Shown: positions 9,368 through 18,152, counted from the stretch's first letter. The stretch is DNA of 64,000 nt from Gillisella vitis (GCF_021559775.1 NZ_CP056047.1:1922001-1986000); one strand, 5' to 3'. Notes: generated from the sequence alone by a model not told the origin. A program made the numbers and translations.

Positions 9368-9556
9368 TCAGCTTCTATCCGGACCACCGCTCGCCAGGAA
9401 TTTCACTGCGCCCTCCTTGCCGCCGGCTTGGAAGGAAATAGTAAAGGTGCCGTCTACGTCCTTCACGATCTGTGCGCCATCTCTCTTCGCAGCGTCCAGA
9501 AGTTCGCCAATCAAGGACTCAGCTTCCTCGCGCATCCATTTGTTCGAACGTCTCAT
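9368..9556 (-). CDS. Small Phd-like antitoxin candidate
   Basis: 62 residues. LIGELLDAAKRDGAQIV recalls the start of Phd/YefM antitoxins (helix followed by DGPQIV and a strand), and AVKFLASGGPDRS near the end recalls the FLASG tail seen in Phd antitoxins paired with FitB-type PIN toxins. The middle is degenerate. It is divergent from the PIN gene 124 bases away, whereas such pairs are usually co-directional, so pairing is uncertain. Confidence 0.4.
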   Translation of the reverse strand: MRRSNKWMREEAESLIGELLDAAKRDGAQIVKDVDGTFTISFQAGGKEGAVKFLASGGPDRS

Positions 9557-9679
9557 TGAGCCTCGCCAAGGTTAATCGACCATCTAATCCTATCCGATTC
9601 CGTGTTTTCTAGCCATTGATAATCTTTTGATAACGATGTTCCGGAACGATCGCCGACGATTTCATTTGGAACAGCGAAC

Positions 9680-10318
9680 ATGAGAACCCGATACATGCTT
9701 CTCGACACCAGCGTTCTCAGCGAGGCGCGCAGGTCCGAGCCTATAGAGGAAGTGGTGGATTTCTTCAGATCACTACCTGACGAGTCCATTGCCATACCTA
9801 TGCTCTCAGTCTTCGAGCTTGAGCGAGGTGCGCGCTCGCTGATGACAAAGGATAGGGAACGAGGCACTCTCTACCTCGAGTGGTTATCGGAACTTATAAC
9901 CAAGGATATCTACTTTCCGCCCATGACCGTTGAAGTCTTCAGACTTATTGCGAGAATGGCCGCATTCCCACCGTTTCACAGTTATTGGCGTAACGACGGG
10001 CCCTCGAAGAAGCTCAGGTTCGGCTGCGATCCGGCGATAGCAGCAGTCAGCATCATTCATGGCATTCCGATCGCGACCCTCGATATTCGTGACTTCATGA
10101 GGATCCACGAATTCTTTCCGCTACCCGGTCTTTATGATCCTGTGCACAGGATCTGGCACGTGAAGTCTGACAAACCACCCTCAGCGGAGCATGATCCACC
10201 TCGCGCGAACAGCGTCCTGTTCCCATATGGAATGCGCGCGAACCGCTGCGCAGGCCTGCGGGAGACTTACGCTTTCGACCGCATTCATTCTTGGCACGGC
10301 CTACCCCTCATTGCTTAA
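9680..10318 (+). CDS. PIN-domain ribonuclease, FitB/VapC-like toxin
   Basis: 212 residues. The PIN acidic residues are present: D9 in LLDTSVLSE, E46 in SVFELERGA, D117 in GCDPAIAAVSIIHG, and D135/D138 in IATLDIRDF. The phrase IPIATLDIRDFMRIHEFFPLPGLYDPVHRIW is the usual end of FitB-like PIN domains. About 60 extra residues follow, without recognisable features and with an out-of-family look, so the C-terminus may be a readthrough into non-coding sequence. The family cleaves RNA and is normally held in check by a co-encoded antitoxin; the only candidate is the divergent small ORF at 9368-9556. Confidence 0.75.
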   Translation: MRTRYMLLDTSVLSEARRSEPIEEVVDFFRSLPDESIAIPMLSVFELERGARSLMTKDRERGTLYLEWLSELITKDIYFPPMTVEVFRLIARMAAFPPFHSYWRNDGPSKKLRFGCDPAIAAVSIIHGIPIATLDIRDFMRIHEFFPLPGLYDPVHRIWHVKSDKPPSAEHDPPRANSVLFPYGMRANRCAGLRETYAFDRIHSWHGLPLIA

Positions 10319-10930
10319 TCTTTAATTTACTACTTGCAGAGAAATGCGCGGCACAACGGTTACGTACCTGCCCAATCATGAATGTTCTCCAGGCGTTCAC
10401 GTTGCCACCCCTTCATTTATATTGCACGTCTTACTTCGTGTTCCGAATTCGGTCCACGCCAGACATGGAAACCTGACATGCAACGAGTCCTGCCGACATA
10501 TCTGCTGCAAAGCAGCAGCCAACAATCCGCCTGACGGCATCGGTACGATTCCGGTGGCCTCCAGGAGGTCCCGACTGCATTCCTCGCGAACGAAACGCTT
10601 CCCAAAGCCATCATCGAGTTTCAGGCAATGTCACTTCATCAGTTCACCATCATCCGCGTCGTTCCGCCGAACAACCGCCGGTCCGCATTCAAGGTGACGC
10701 TGCTGCAACGTAGCGCAGCATAGCCCGTCTGACGGAGTAGTCCGTCCCGACTGCCGGTCCCGCCCAGAAAAAACATGGAATCCCTTGCCTCATGACGAGG
10801 CGACGGCGGTGACCCTTTGCGGTCTCCGTCAGGCTTCCTACACCCGATCAACCGACCAAGGTCGTCAATCCATCTGGTGCTTGCCTTCCTGCACAAACTT
10901 TTCCCGACCCCATCCATAAGGAGCTGCTCC
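10319..10930. other. 612-base gene-free region upstream of tnsA with hairpins
   Basis: I see no convincing gene here. Several short inverted repeats are present: CTGCTGC/GCAGCAG at 10502-10518, GACGGA/TCCGTC at 10731-10746, and GACGG..GACC/GGTC..CCGTC at 10802-10830. The region could hold the tns promoter, TnsB sites of one element end, or a structured RNA. No partner for the repeats at 17162-17271 was found in it. Confidence 0.4.
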
Positions 10931-11131
10931 ATGACGCAGAACGTATCCGTGCGCCTTTCTTCGACGAACTCTCCCTTCTTCCAACCGCGGCGACTGCGCG
11001 CGGCCGGGCGACACCCGGCCGTGACCAAGAATTTCAGCCGCGTGCGTGAGGACGACCTCCGACAGCGGCGACCAAGCCTTCAGATTCAGCGCTCTCAGAG
11101 GAGTCTCTCATGCGCAAGGAACACTACGTAG
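10931..11131 (+). CDS. Possible short leader ORF overlapping the start of tnsA
   Basis: An ATG at 10931 is preceded by AAGGAG seven bases away, and the frame runs 66 codons to overlap the first 22 bases of tnsA. The peptide is basic and of no known family. A strong hairpin with CGGCCGGG at 11001-11008 and CCCGGCCG at 11014-11021 lies inside it. It may be a leader that couples translation to tnsA rather than a functional protein. Confidence 0.3.
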   Translation: MTQNVSVRLSSTNSPFFQPRRLRAAGRHPAVTKNFSRVREDDLRQRRPSLQIQRSQRSLSCARNTT

Positions 11132-11877
11132 CCGACCGTCTCATCCGCATCCGCTGCGGCAACACCTTCAAGTTCGAGTACTCCGGTGCTCCGAACTACC
11201 ATCGCCCGTCGAAGCCGCTTCTCTTCAAGGAGCCGCAGGCAGCGAATGGAAACCGCGTTGCCAGCACCAAGTCTCCGTTCAGCGCCCGAGGCCGCACGGT
11301 CAACCATGGTGATGACCGCACGATGTTCTTCGAGAGCAATCTCGAGCGTCGCACCGCCCTCATTCTCCAGGCGCATCCGGACATCGCCGAGGTCCGTGCC
11401 CAGTGGCCCACCGTGAAGTGGATCGCTGCGGACGGCAGCCGTCGCCGTCACACCTTTGACTTCTGGGTCCGCCGCACCGACGGGATCAGCATGGCCGTTG
11501 CGGTGAAGCCCAAGAAGTACGTCGAGAAGTACGGCCTCTTGCCCATGCTTGCGCGCATCCATGGTCAGGGTGCCATGGCGATGTTCGCCGACGACGTGAC
11601 GGTGATCACCGAAGACTACGCGAACCAGAACTCGGAGGCTAACGCCAAGCGTATCCTCTTGTCGCGTCGTGTTCGCAACCACGACGAGGTCGAAATTGCT
11701 CGCAACGTCGTTGAGCAGATGGATGGCCCGGAACGCTTCTCCGAGCTCTTCCGCGGCGCGAATTCGGAAGCTGCCCGCCGCATCGCCCTCTGGTGCCTCA
11801 TCGATGAAGGCTGCCTCGCCGCATCGGATCCGTCCGAGCGCATCAGCGACCACACCATCATGATCCGCGCAAAGTAA
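11110..11877 (+). CDS. tnsA: TnsA-like transposon endonuclease subunit
   Basis: 255 residues, with AGAGGAG six bases before the ATG. In Tn7, TnsA cuts the 5' ends of the element so that TnsA plus TnsB give cut-and-paste movement. The PD-(D/E)XK layout is visible: E75 in FFESNLE, D117 in HTFDFWV, and K133 in AVKP. The position two before this lysine, normally E or Q (Q130 in Tn7), is alanine 131, so the active site may be weakened. If cleavage fails, the element would move by a replicative, cointegrate-forming route. It is the first gene of the tnsABC-tniQ operon, 11 bases ahead of tnsB. Confidence 0.8.
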   Translation: MRKEHYVADRLIRIRCGNTFKFEYSGAPNYHRPSKPLLFKEPQAANGNRVASTKSPFSARGRTVNHGDDRTMFFESNLERRTALILQAHPDIAEVRAQWPTVKWIAADGSRRRHTFDFWVRRTDGISMAVAVKPKKYVEKYGLLPMLARIHGQGAMAMFADDVTVITEDYANQNSEANAKRILLSRRVRNHDEVEIARNVVEQMDGPERFSELFRGANSEAARRIALWCLIDEGCLAASDPSERISDHTIMIRAK

Positions 11878-11888
11878 GGAGCCCGGCA

Positions 11889-14120
11889 ATGAACATCCAC
11901 TCGAAGCCCCTCGCTCGCCACATCCCCAGCGTTCCGGTCTACTACTTCGGGAACGCCGAGCGCATCACGATCGACGGCGCGCACTTCACGCTCGTCAACC
12001 AGGACCAAAATGAAACCGTGCTCCGCGATGAGCACGGCCGGACCAAGACGTACACTCACGAGTTGATCTACATGCTCTACTGCGCGAACCGCATCGAGGT
12101 TCAGCGTCGCGGGTCCGAGTTCGACGTGAAGCGTGAAGTCACGAAAGTCTTCTCGGAGTTTCCGGAGGAAAAACGCATGAAGGCCCTTTGGCACAAGGCG
12201 CTCTTGGACGAGTTCATCCGCGTCCAGCAGGTCGGGAAGAAGCACCCGATCCTCCGTGAAAAGGGCTTCCGTGAACGGAAGGTGAGCCTCGGATATGACT
12301 GCTTGAAAATCCTCTTGCCGATCCTCCAGGGGATTGTCCTCGAGCGGATGACGAAGCACCTCTCGGCGAATGAACAGGCTGTAATCCCCGGCGTTCCCTG
12401 CCCGCGCCACTTCAAGCGCCTCTACGACCGCTATCAGGAGGGTGGCTTCGACATCATCGCGCTTGTGCCGGATCGCCGCAAGGCGAAGCAGCGGGCATCG
12501 CGGTTCTTTCCGGAGGACATCAGCATCTGGCTCTCCGTTGCAAAATCCTACTGCAACGAAAAGCGCCCCTCCATGCGCGCGTGCTTCGGGATTCTCAAGC
12601 AGATCATTCACGACCTCAACTCCGAAAAGGGCTTGCTTGAACGGTACCATCAGGTTCCGTGCCGCAAGACCTTCGAGAAGATGATCAAGTCGTTCGGCTT
12701 GTATGAGATCATGTCTGCACGACACGGTGCGGACTATGCGGCCAAAATGCTCGCGATCGTGAACCAGGGCCTCGATGTCGAGCGGCCCGGCGAGCGTGTC
12801 GAGATCGACTGCTGGCGTGTCGACTTGAACAGCAACATGCTCATCACCGCGTTTGCCGCACAGCTTTCGGAGGAAGAACGGGCGATCGTTGCACAGACAC
12901 GCTTGTGGGTCACGGTCGCGATCGACGTTGCCACCCGGTGCATCCTCGCGATGAAATTCTCGACGCGCGCGCCTTCGCATCATTCGTCGCTTGCTGCGCT
13001 CGAGATGGCGGCTTCCCACAAGAAGTACATCTCGGATGTCGTCGGAGCTGGTGACGAGTGGCGCTATGCACTCGTCCCGGAAGAGGTTGTCACCGATGCG
13101 GGACCCGAGTTCGTCGACCAGCGCTTCGAGACTGCCGTCCTCTCGATGGGCGCGACCATCATGCATCCGCCCGCAGGTGCCGCCTCCGCCCGCGGCACTG
13201 CAGAACGCGTGTTCCGCACCTGGAGTGACAAGTTCCTCTCCTACTTCGAGGGCCGTACCTTCTCGAACGTGGTCCAGCGCGGAAAGGCCGGACGCGTTGT
13301 CCTCAATGTCGACGAGGTGAGCTTCCACCTCACCCGCGCTGTCATCGACATCTACCACAACGAGATCCATGACGGCCTCGGCATGACCCCGTCCATGGCC
13401 TGGGACGAGAAGATGGCGAAGTTCGGCGTCATCATGCCCCTTACCCAGCAGGAGCGCCGCAAGATCTTTGGCATCGAGATCGAACGCTCGATCAGCGACA
13501 AGGGCTTCCGCAATCTCGGCATCCACTACCAGGCGGATCCGTTGCAGCTCCTCCGCATCGGCCAGAAGGCGATCGTCGGTGCTCCCGCCCCGAAGGTCCG
13601 CGTTCGCATCGACCAGTTCGACCTCTCGACTGCCGACTACTGGGACGGCCACGAGTGGAAGGAAGCGGCTGCCGGCAAGCACATCCCCAAGGATCTCTCC
13701 ATCTACGAGTGGAACCAGGTCAACGTCGACTACAACGCCGTCAATAAGGCGGGTGCTGACAAGAAGATGTCCGTGTTGCTCGCCGCGGTACGCGATCTCC
13801 GCGCCGCAGGTGATGCGGCCACAGCCCGCGCGAACCTCGCGGCCGACCGTCCGACTTCCGATCTCGTCGACAAGTGGGACAAGGAGAACCACGGCGTTGA
13901 GCTCGTCGATGACATCGAGGACGACGTTCCGGAATTGCCGACGCTCGTGATCGCAGCCGACCCCTTGTCGGTAGGCCTTTCCGCACACGCCAGCCTCTTC
14001 GTCAACACCGCAGAGGCCAAGGCAGCAGCAGTTCCGGATCCGGTGGCGGCAGCTCCCAAGGTTTCCGGCCTCAAGAATCCGCTCTCGTCCGATGACGGGG
14101 ACGACGTGATCTTCGAATAA
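11889..14120 (+). CDS. tnsB: TnsB-like DDE transposase
   Basis: 743 residues, with AGGAG overlapping the tnsA stop. This subunit binds the element ends and joins the 3' ends to the target. The retroviral-integrase-type catalytic triad can be read as D307 (VEIDCW), D403 (VVTDAGPEF) and E439 (RGTAERVF), with 35 residues between the last two, the classic D,35,E spacing. N-terminal helices before residue 280 should hold the end-binding domains, and a Mu-type beta-barrel follows the core. The last ~100 residues are rich in A, D and P and likely interact with TnsC. The gene is intact and sits 14 bases ahead of tnsC. Confidence 0.9.
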   Translation: MNIHSKPLARHIPSVPVYYFGNAERITIDGAHFTLVNQDQNETVLRDEHGRTKTYTHELIYMLYCANRIEVQRRGSEFDVKREVTKVFSEFPEEKRMKALWHKALLDEFIRVQQVGKKHPILREKGFRERKVSLGYDCLKILLPILQGIVLERMTKHLSANEQAVIPGVPCPRHFKRLYDRYQEGGFDIIALVPDRRKAKQRASRFFPEDISIWLSVAKSYCNEKRPSMRACFGILKQIIHDLNSEKGLLERYHQVPCRKTFEKMIKSFGLYEIMSARHGADYAAKMLAIVNQGLDVERPGERVEIDCWRVDLNSNMLITAFAAQLSEEERAIVAQTRLWVTVAIDVATRCILAMKFSTRAPSHHSSLAALEMAASHKKYISDVVGAGDEWRYALVPEEVVTDAGPEFVDQRFETAVLSMGATIMHPPAGAASARGTAERVFRTWSDKFLSYFEGRTFSNVVQRGKAGRVVLNVDEVSFHLTRAVIDIYHNEIHDGLGMTPSMAWDEKMAKFGVIMPLTQQERRKIFGIEIERSISDKGFRNLGIHYQADPLQLLRIGQKAIVGAPAPKVRVRIDQFDLSTADYWDGHEWKEAAAGKHIPKDLSIYEWNQVNVDYNAVNKAGADKKMSVLLAAVRDLRAAGDAATARANLAADRPTSDLVDKWDKENHGVELVDDIEDDVPELPTLVIAADPLSVGLSAHASLFVNTAEAKAAAVPDPVAAAPKVSGLKNPLSSDDGDDVIFE

Positions 14121-14134
14121 CGAGGGAGTTCAAG

Positions 14135-15211
14135 ATGAACGACGACAATATCAGCGAAGCGTTCAAGGAGGCCGCTATGGCGGTCTACGAAACCCTTGAA
14201 CCCGAGCGCCAGGATCGCACGCGACGCATCGCCCATATGGCCACCACCTATGTGGGGACGGCCCGTGACAAGCTCCTCGATCACGCTTTCGACGCTATCG
14301 TCGAGAACTCCGCTGCCGAAGCCTTTGGAAAGGCATCCAAGCAGCGCGTTCTCTTCGTGATCGGCGAAAGCGGATCAGGCAAGACAACCGCGGTCGAGAA
14401 GCACCTTGCGAAACGCCCCCAGTTCAAGCCGCGCGTGCGCAGCGACGGAACGCTCGTCTACCCCATGATCTGGATGGAGGCCCCTAAGCCGCTCACTCAC
14501 AAAGGTTTGGCCAAGGCCGGATTGAAGGCACTCGGGCATGAGGTCACGAACAAAAGCCTTACGGAGACCGAGTTGTTCGATCTCTGGAAGACCCAGATCT
14601 GCAAGCAGGGAGTACTCTTCCTTGCCATCGATGAGATGCAGCACGTCATCCGCGGCACGAGCGCGAAGGAGGTCCAGAACGTTGCGGACATCGTAAAGAG
14701 TCTCGTCCAGATCCCAGGATGGCCGTTGCACTTGATCCTCTCGGGCGTGCCCGCACTTGGTCGCTTCCTCGAGCAAGAGGGATCTACCGAGCGTCAGCTT
14801 AAGGAGCGGAGCATCATCGTCGAGTTCCAGCCGATGACGTATCCCGAGGATGTGAAGGTTATGACCAAAGTCGTTCAGCGCATTGTCACCGTCGACGCCG
14901 AGCTCGATGCCGATGGGCTTGAGGAGAAGGAATTCATCCACCGTCTCCTCCACGCCGGTTCTGGAGCTTTCGGCTCTATGATCCAGATCACCCGGAAAGC
15001 GTGTGAGAATGCCATGCGCGGCAATCGTGACACGGTTTCCATCAAGGACTTCGAAGTTGCATATGCCCTCGCGAGCGGTTGCCGCGCGGCGCAGAACATC
15101 TTCACCGCACCAAACTGGAACCAGATCATGCCTGACCAGTCTCTCGCGGAGATGCTCAAGAATGTGTCCATTGCGACGGATTCAACCACTTCCAAGAAAC
15201 GCAAGAAGTAG
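14135..15211 (+). CDS. tnsC: TnsC-like AAA+ transposition regulator
   Basis: 358 residues, preceded by GGGAG. Walker A GESGSGKT lies at 77-84 and Walker B LFLAIDEMQH at 161-170 (D166, E167). This is the ATPase that links the target selector to the transposase and gives target immunity in Tn7-like elements. The lysine-rich tail SKKRKK is unusual but short. The stop overlaps the ribosome binding site of tniQ, so translation of the two is closely linked. Confidence 0.88.
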   Translation: MNDDNISEAFKEAAMAVYETLEPERQDRTRRIAHMATTYVGTARDKLLDHAFDAIVENSAAEAFGKASKQRVLFVIGESGSGKTTAVEKHLAKRPQFKPRVRSDGTLVYPMIWMEAPKPLTHKGLAKAGLKALGHEVTNKSLTETELFDLWKTQICKQGVLFLAIDEMQHVIRGTSAKEVQNVADIVKSLVQIPGWPLHLILSGVPALGRFLEQEGSTERQLKERSIIVEFQPMTYPEDVKVMTKVVQRIVTVDAELDADGLEEKEFIHRLLHAGSGAFGSMIQITRKACENAMRGNRDTVSIKDFEVAYALASGCRAAQNIFTAPNWNQIMPDQSLAEMLKNVSIATDSTTSKKRKK

Positions 15212-15220
15212 GAGAAGGTG

Positions 15221-17062
15221 ATGGATGAGGTCCTCAATCTCGCGAAGCCGCATATCGTCTTCGAACCCGATGAGACGTTCGTCGGGTTCATGTCCCGTTG
15301 GGCATGCACGAAGATGACTAACCTCCGCTCCTATACAAAGATGGCATCGATGTATCCCTATCATTGGAACCTCGATTTCAAGCTCGCTCCTTTCTGCGAG
15401 GAAACCGGGACTTCACTCGAGAGGTTGAGGCACCAAGCGTTCCGTGGGTCCGGAGCTGGCCTTCAGGGGTTCGGTCATGTGCTTGGGCACTTCGCTTCGA
15501 TGCGTCCCACGTTCGTAAGGTTCTGCCCTCGCTGTGTTGAGGAGGATTACAGGAATCGATCTGGCGGGATGTATGCTCGTCCCATCGCGCGATCCGCGTG
15601 GCATGTCGAGTTCCCCTTGGTATGCCCGGCCCATGGAGTGCGTATCGCGACGATCAGCGCTCCGTATAAACCCAGTGATCTCGGAGACTTCCATGCTCAT
15701 CTCCGTGCTCACGAAAAGGATGTACAGGTCCACATCAACGCCGCAAGAGAAGAACCAGTGACTGAGATCGACAGATTTTTGCACGATATTCTCAACGTTG
15801 AGAAAGCGCGCGCTGTTGAGGTACCGTTCCCTGGTATCACTTTGAAGCACCATCTCATGATGGCTGAGGCAATCGGATACGCGGCGACATTCGATTCCAG
15901 GGGACGCAGTAGAACATCCTCTCCCCAGATCCATCGTGAAATCATGGTCAAAGGTTTCTCCTACATTGCGGATGGCTATGCTGGGATCGAGCGGTTTCTC
16001 GAACAGAGCGACCGCAAGCTTGTGTCCGTTTTGGAGGGATCTCCGGGGAAGATTTATGGCGCCTTCTACATCTTCTTGCATGAACGCGTGCGGTCTGCAG
16101 AACTTGAGCCTATCGCGCGATTTGTCGCTGAACACGCTGCTTTGAAATACTGCGTTGGACCGGAAGACCGCTTTCTTGGTATGAATGTACCTAGGAGGAA
16201 CCACAGTGCTCGCTCGGCTGCTGCGCACTACAACGTCCCACGCCATACGATCCGAACCGTGCTTCACGCTCTCGGCCGAATCCAGGCGGATAAGAAGATG
16301 CGATTCAGCCATGAGGTGCCAATTCCGGTCGATGACCCGGAATTCGACGGCCACATGCGGGCAATCAAAAAAGGGTTTCCGGCGGAACACGGCGCGAGGC
16401 GGCTTGGCGTGAACGTCGGCACCGCGCTTCAAATCGCCGACCGTCACTTCGAGCCTCTCGTTGTTCCCGGCCTTGCACCATTGCTCGACGCCGAATCAGT
16501 CGAGAACTTCATGAAGTCAATCGTAGAGAAATCACTCCCCTACCCCGGTGAGAATTTCGTCAACTTGCGGACGGCATGCTTGAAGTCATACAGGAGCATT
16601 TGCGAGATCCTTGAGTTAATCCTCGACGGCAGACTCCGCGAATTTTCATTCATGGGGAACGAAGCCTCACCAAACCTCGGCGATATGCTCATTGATGCGA
16701 TAAAGCTCACGGAGATCACACGCGTTCCGCCGCCAGGTCGCTCGGTCACCCAGGCCGCTAAGTTCCTGCGGACACCAATTCCTACGATGAGCAAGTTGCT
16801 CGAATCCGGCTTGATTGAGCACTTCCTGGCAGAAGACCCGAAGCGGCGCCGCCCGCAGCGCTACATCAATATCGAAGATCTCGAGAAGTTCGCGTCCGAC
16901 TACATCAGGCTCCACGACATCAAGTTGAAAGTTGCACCGGAAGAAAAGCTTTCGGCCCTTGCGGCCTTAGGAATTCACCCAGTCTTCGACGGAACCCCAC
17001 CAAGCCGGAGAAACGAATACACGTCGACATTCTTCGCACGCGCAGACCTTTCGCAAATCTAG
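15221..17062 (+). CDS. tniQ: TniQ/TnsD-like target selector
   Basis: 613 residues from ATG 15221; a GTG three bases earlier is possible but lies closer to AGGAG. The TniQ zinc-binding pattern is clear: FCPRC (C102, C105) and, after RSAWHVEFPLV, CPAHG (C135, H138). TniQ family members recognise the target site: TnsD binds the end of a chromosomal gene, while short TniQ proteins work with Cascade in CRISPR-linked elements. The large size favours a TnsD-like, DNA-binding role, with probable helix-turn-helix segments in the C-terminal half (VTQAAKFLRTPIPTMSKLL). No cas genes are in the window. It is the last gene of the operon. Confidence 0.85.
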   Translation: MDEVLNLAKPHIVFEPDETFVGFMSRWACTKMTNLRSYTKMASMYPYHWNLDFKLAPFCEETGTSLERLRHQAFRGSGAGLQGFGHVLGHFASMRPTFVRFCPRCVEEDYRNRSGGMYARPIARSAWHVEFPLVCPAHGVRIATISAPYKPSDLGDFHAHLRAHEKDVQVHINAAREEPVTEIDRFLHDILNVEKARAVEVPFPGITLKHHLMMAEAIGYAATFDSRGRSRTSSPQIHREIMVKGFSYIADGYAGIERFLEQSDRKLVSVLEGSPGKIYGAFYIFLHERVRSAELEPIARFVAEHAALKYCVGPEDRFLGMNVPRRNHSARSAAAHYNVPRHTIRTVLHALGRIQADKKMRFSHEVPIPVDDPEFDGHMRAIKKGFPAEHGARRLGVNVGTALQIADRHFEPLVVPGLAPLLDAESVENFMKSIVEKSLPYPGENFVNLRTACLKSYRSICEILELILDGRLREFSFMGNEASPNLGDMLIDAIKLTEITRVPPPGRSVTQAAKFLRTPIPTMSKLLESGLIEHFLAEDPKRRRPQRYINIEDLEKFASDYIRLHDIKLKVAPEEKLSALAALGIHPVFDGTPPSRRNEYTSTFFARADLSQI

Positions 17063-17082
17063 CCGCTCAATAGAACTTTCAG

Positions 17083-17106
17083 AACCCGCTTCGGCGGGTT
17101 TTTTGT
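17083..17106 (+). terminator. Rho-independent terminator after tniQ
   Basis: Stem AACCCGC (17083-17089) and GCGGGTT (17094-17100) around a TTCG loop, followed by a run of Ts. It ends the tnsABC-tniQ transcript 21 bases after the stop. Confidence 0.9.
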
Positions 17107-17161
17107 TGCCTGCGATTCTGGACAGAAACTCAGTCTGCCAACTCGACCCCAAGGTCGATCC

Positions 17162-17271
17162 GAGAATGACTCCCGCTAAGTGCCCAGACCGATTTTCCGG
17201 CTTGCCAATCAAAAAATCGGGGTCTGATTTCATTACACAATTTGCGAGAACCGTGCTCACGTTAAGTGCCC
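17162..17271. repeat. Two similar repeats, candidate TnsB sites at the right transposon end
   Basis: GAGAA-TGACTCCCGCTAAGTGCCC ends at 17185 and GAGAACCGTGCTCACGTTAAGTGCCC ends at 17271; the shared core is CTCnCGnTAAGTGCCC in the same orientation, 86 bases apart. Tn7-like ends carry several ~20-base TnsB-binding repeats like this. No inverted partner was found near 861-1172 or 10319-11109, so the assignment is provisional. Confidence 0.4.
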
Positions 17272-17324
17272 TTCTCAGAGTGACCGATAAGGCTGAAGAA
17301 TGCAGCGATTATAGGAAGAAGGGG

Positions 17325-17422
17325 AAATTTCAGGCGAAAGCGCCAAGCGGTTTTGGCAGCCGGAAGACTTTGAAAACGGAGAGAGGGAGCATTTCCGCGG
17401 TTCACTGAAAAGCGGAAATGCT
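17325..17422 (-). repeat. RIME-like rhizobial intergenic mosaic element
   Basis: Read on the - strand it begins AGCATTTCCGC, loops through TTTTCAGTGAACC and returns as GCGGAAATGCT (arms at 17388-17398 and 17412-17422), then runs through a tail ending near AATTTCCCC. The hairpin and tail resemble the Rhizobium-specific intergenic mosaic elements as I remember them. As a host-type repeat it marks chromosomal DNA and limits how far the transposon can extend to the right. Confidence 0.5.
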
Positions 17423-17501
17423 GAGTGATCTCAAGCGAGAGACTGAGAAGGGAAGTCGAGAATCTGCCGCCTTCAAAAGGCGGAACGTCTTTGGAGGACG
17501 G

Positions 17502-18011
17502 TTATGCCACGGCCTGACGTTTTGGCAGTTTCCAATGCGGTCGCGGAAAATGGCAGGTATAGCCGTTTGGAATGCGCTCAAGATAGTCCTGATGCTCCGG
17601 CTCGGCCTGCCAGAAATCACCCACAGGCGCCAGTTCGGTCACGACCTTGCCAGGCCAGATGCCGGAAGCGTCCACGTCGGCAATGGTGTCCTCGGCAATC
17701 TTTTTCTGCTCGTCACTCGTGTAAAAGATCGCGGAACGATAGCTGACGCCGACATCGTTTCCCTGACGATTGGGCGTGCTTGGATCATGAATCTGGAAGA
17801 AAAACTCCAGGAGATCGCGAAAGCTTGTCTTTGATGGATCGAAGATAATTTCAATCGCCTCGGCATGTGTTCCATGATTGCGATAGGTCGCGTTCGCGAC
17901 ATCGCCACCGGAATATCCCACTCGGGTAGCGATGACCCCGGGAAGCTTGCGGATCAGGTCCTGCATGCCCCAGAAGCAACCGCCTGCCAACACTGCGCGT
18001 TCACTCGTCAT
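17502..18011 (-). CDS. msrA: Peptide methionine sulfoxide reductase A
   Basis: 169 residues with the catalytic motif GCFWG (C12) near the start and the family signature [20 protein letters not shown] and [12 protein letters not shown]. It reduces the S form of methionine sulfoxide with thioredoxin and repairs oxidised proteins in the cytosol. AGGAG lies eight bases before the ATG. Its 3' end faces the transposition operon, which makes it a candidate attachment gene for the Tn7-like element, though this is only an inference from position. Confidence 0.95.
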   Translation of the reverse strand: MTSERAVLAGGCFWGMQDLIRKLPGVIATRVGYSGGDVANATYRNHGTHAEAIEIIFDPSKTSFRDLLEFFFQIHDPSTPNRQGNDVGVSYRSAIFYTSDEQKKIAEDTIADVDASGIWPGKVVTELAPVGDFWQAEPEHQDYLERIPNGYTCHFPRPHWKLPKRQAVA

Positions 18012-18152
18012 GGACGTAACTCCTATGGTTGGAATGCATTCTATGTAGGAGCGAAGGCACGCTGTTTCCAGCGGTCAATCGGCATAGTAACGGCCCTGAT
18101 GCCCATGGCGGCGGAATAATCCACCCGCCCCTGGCCGACAAAAGGTGGAAAG

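Noticed and set aside
11616..13988. 790-codon open frame antisense to tnsB
   Set aside because: It mirrors tnsB in a high-GC gene, has valine/aspartate/arginine-rich text with no motif and no start signal; tnsB has the full catalytic triad.
17229..17240. TTACACAATTTGCG as the exact right terminus (ends in ACA)
   Set aside because: It lies inside the second candidate TnsB repeat region and no matching TGT start or target duplication was found, so the exact terminus is left open.
15221..17320. CRISPR-associated transposon
   Set aside because: No cas gene and no repeat-spacer array is seen near the tns operon or elsewhere in the window; the TniQ protein is long, which favours a TnsD-like role.
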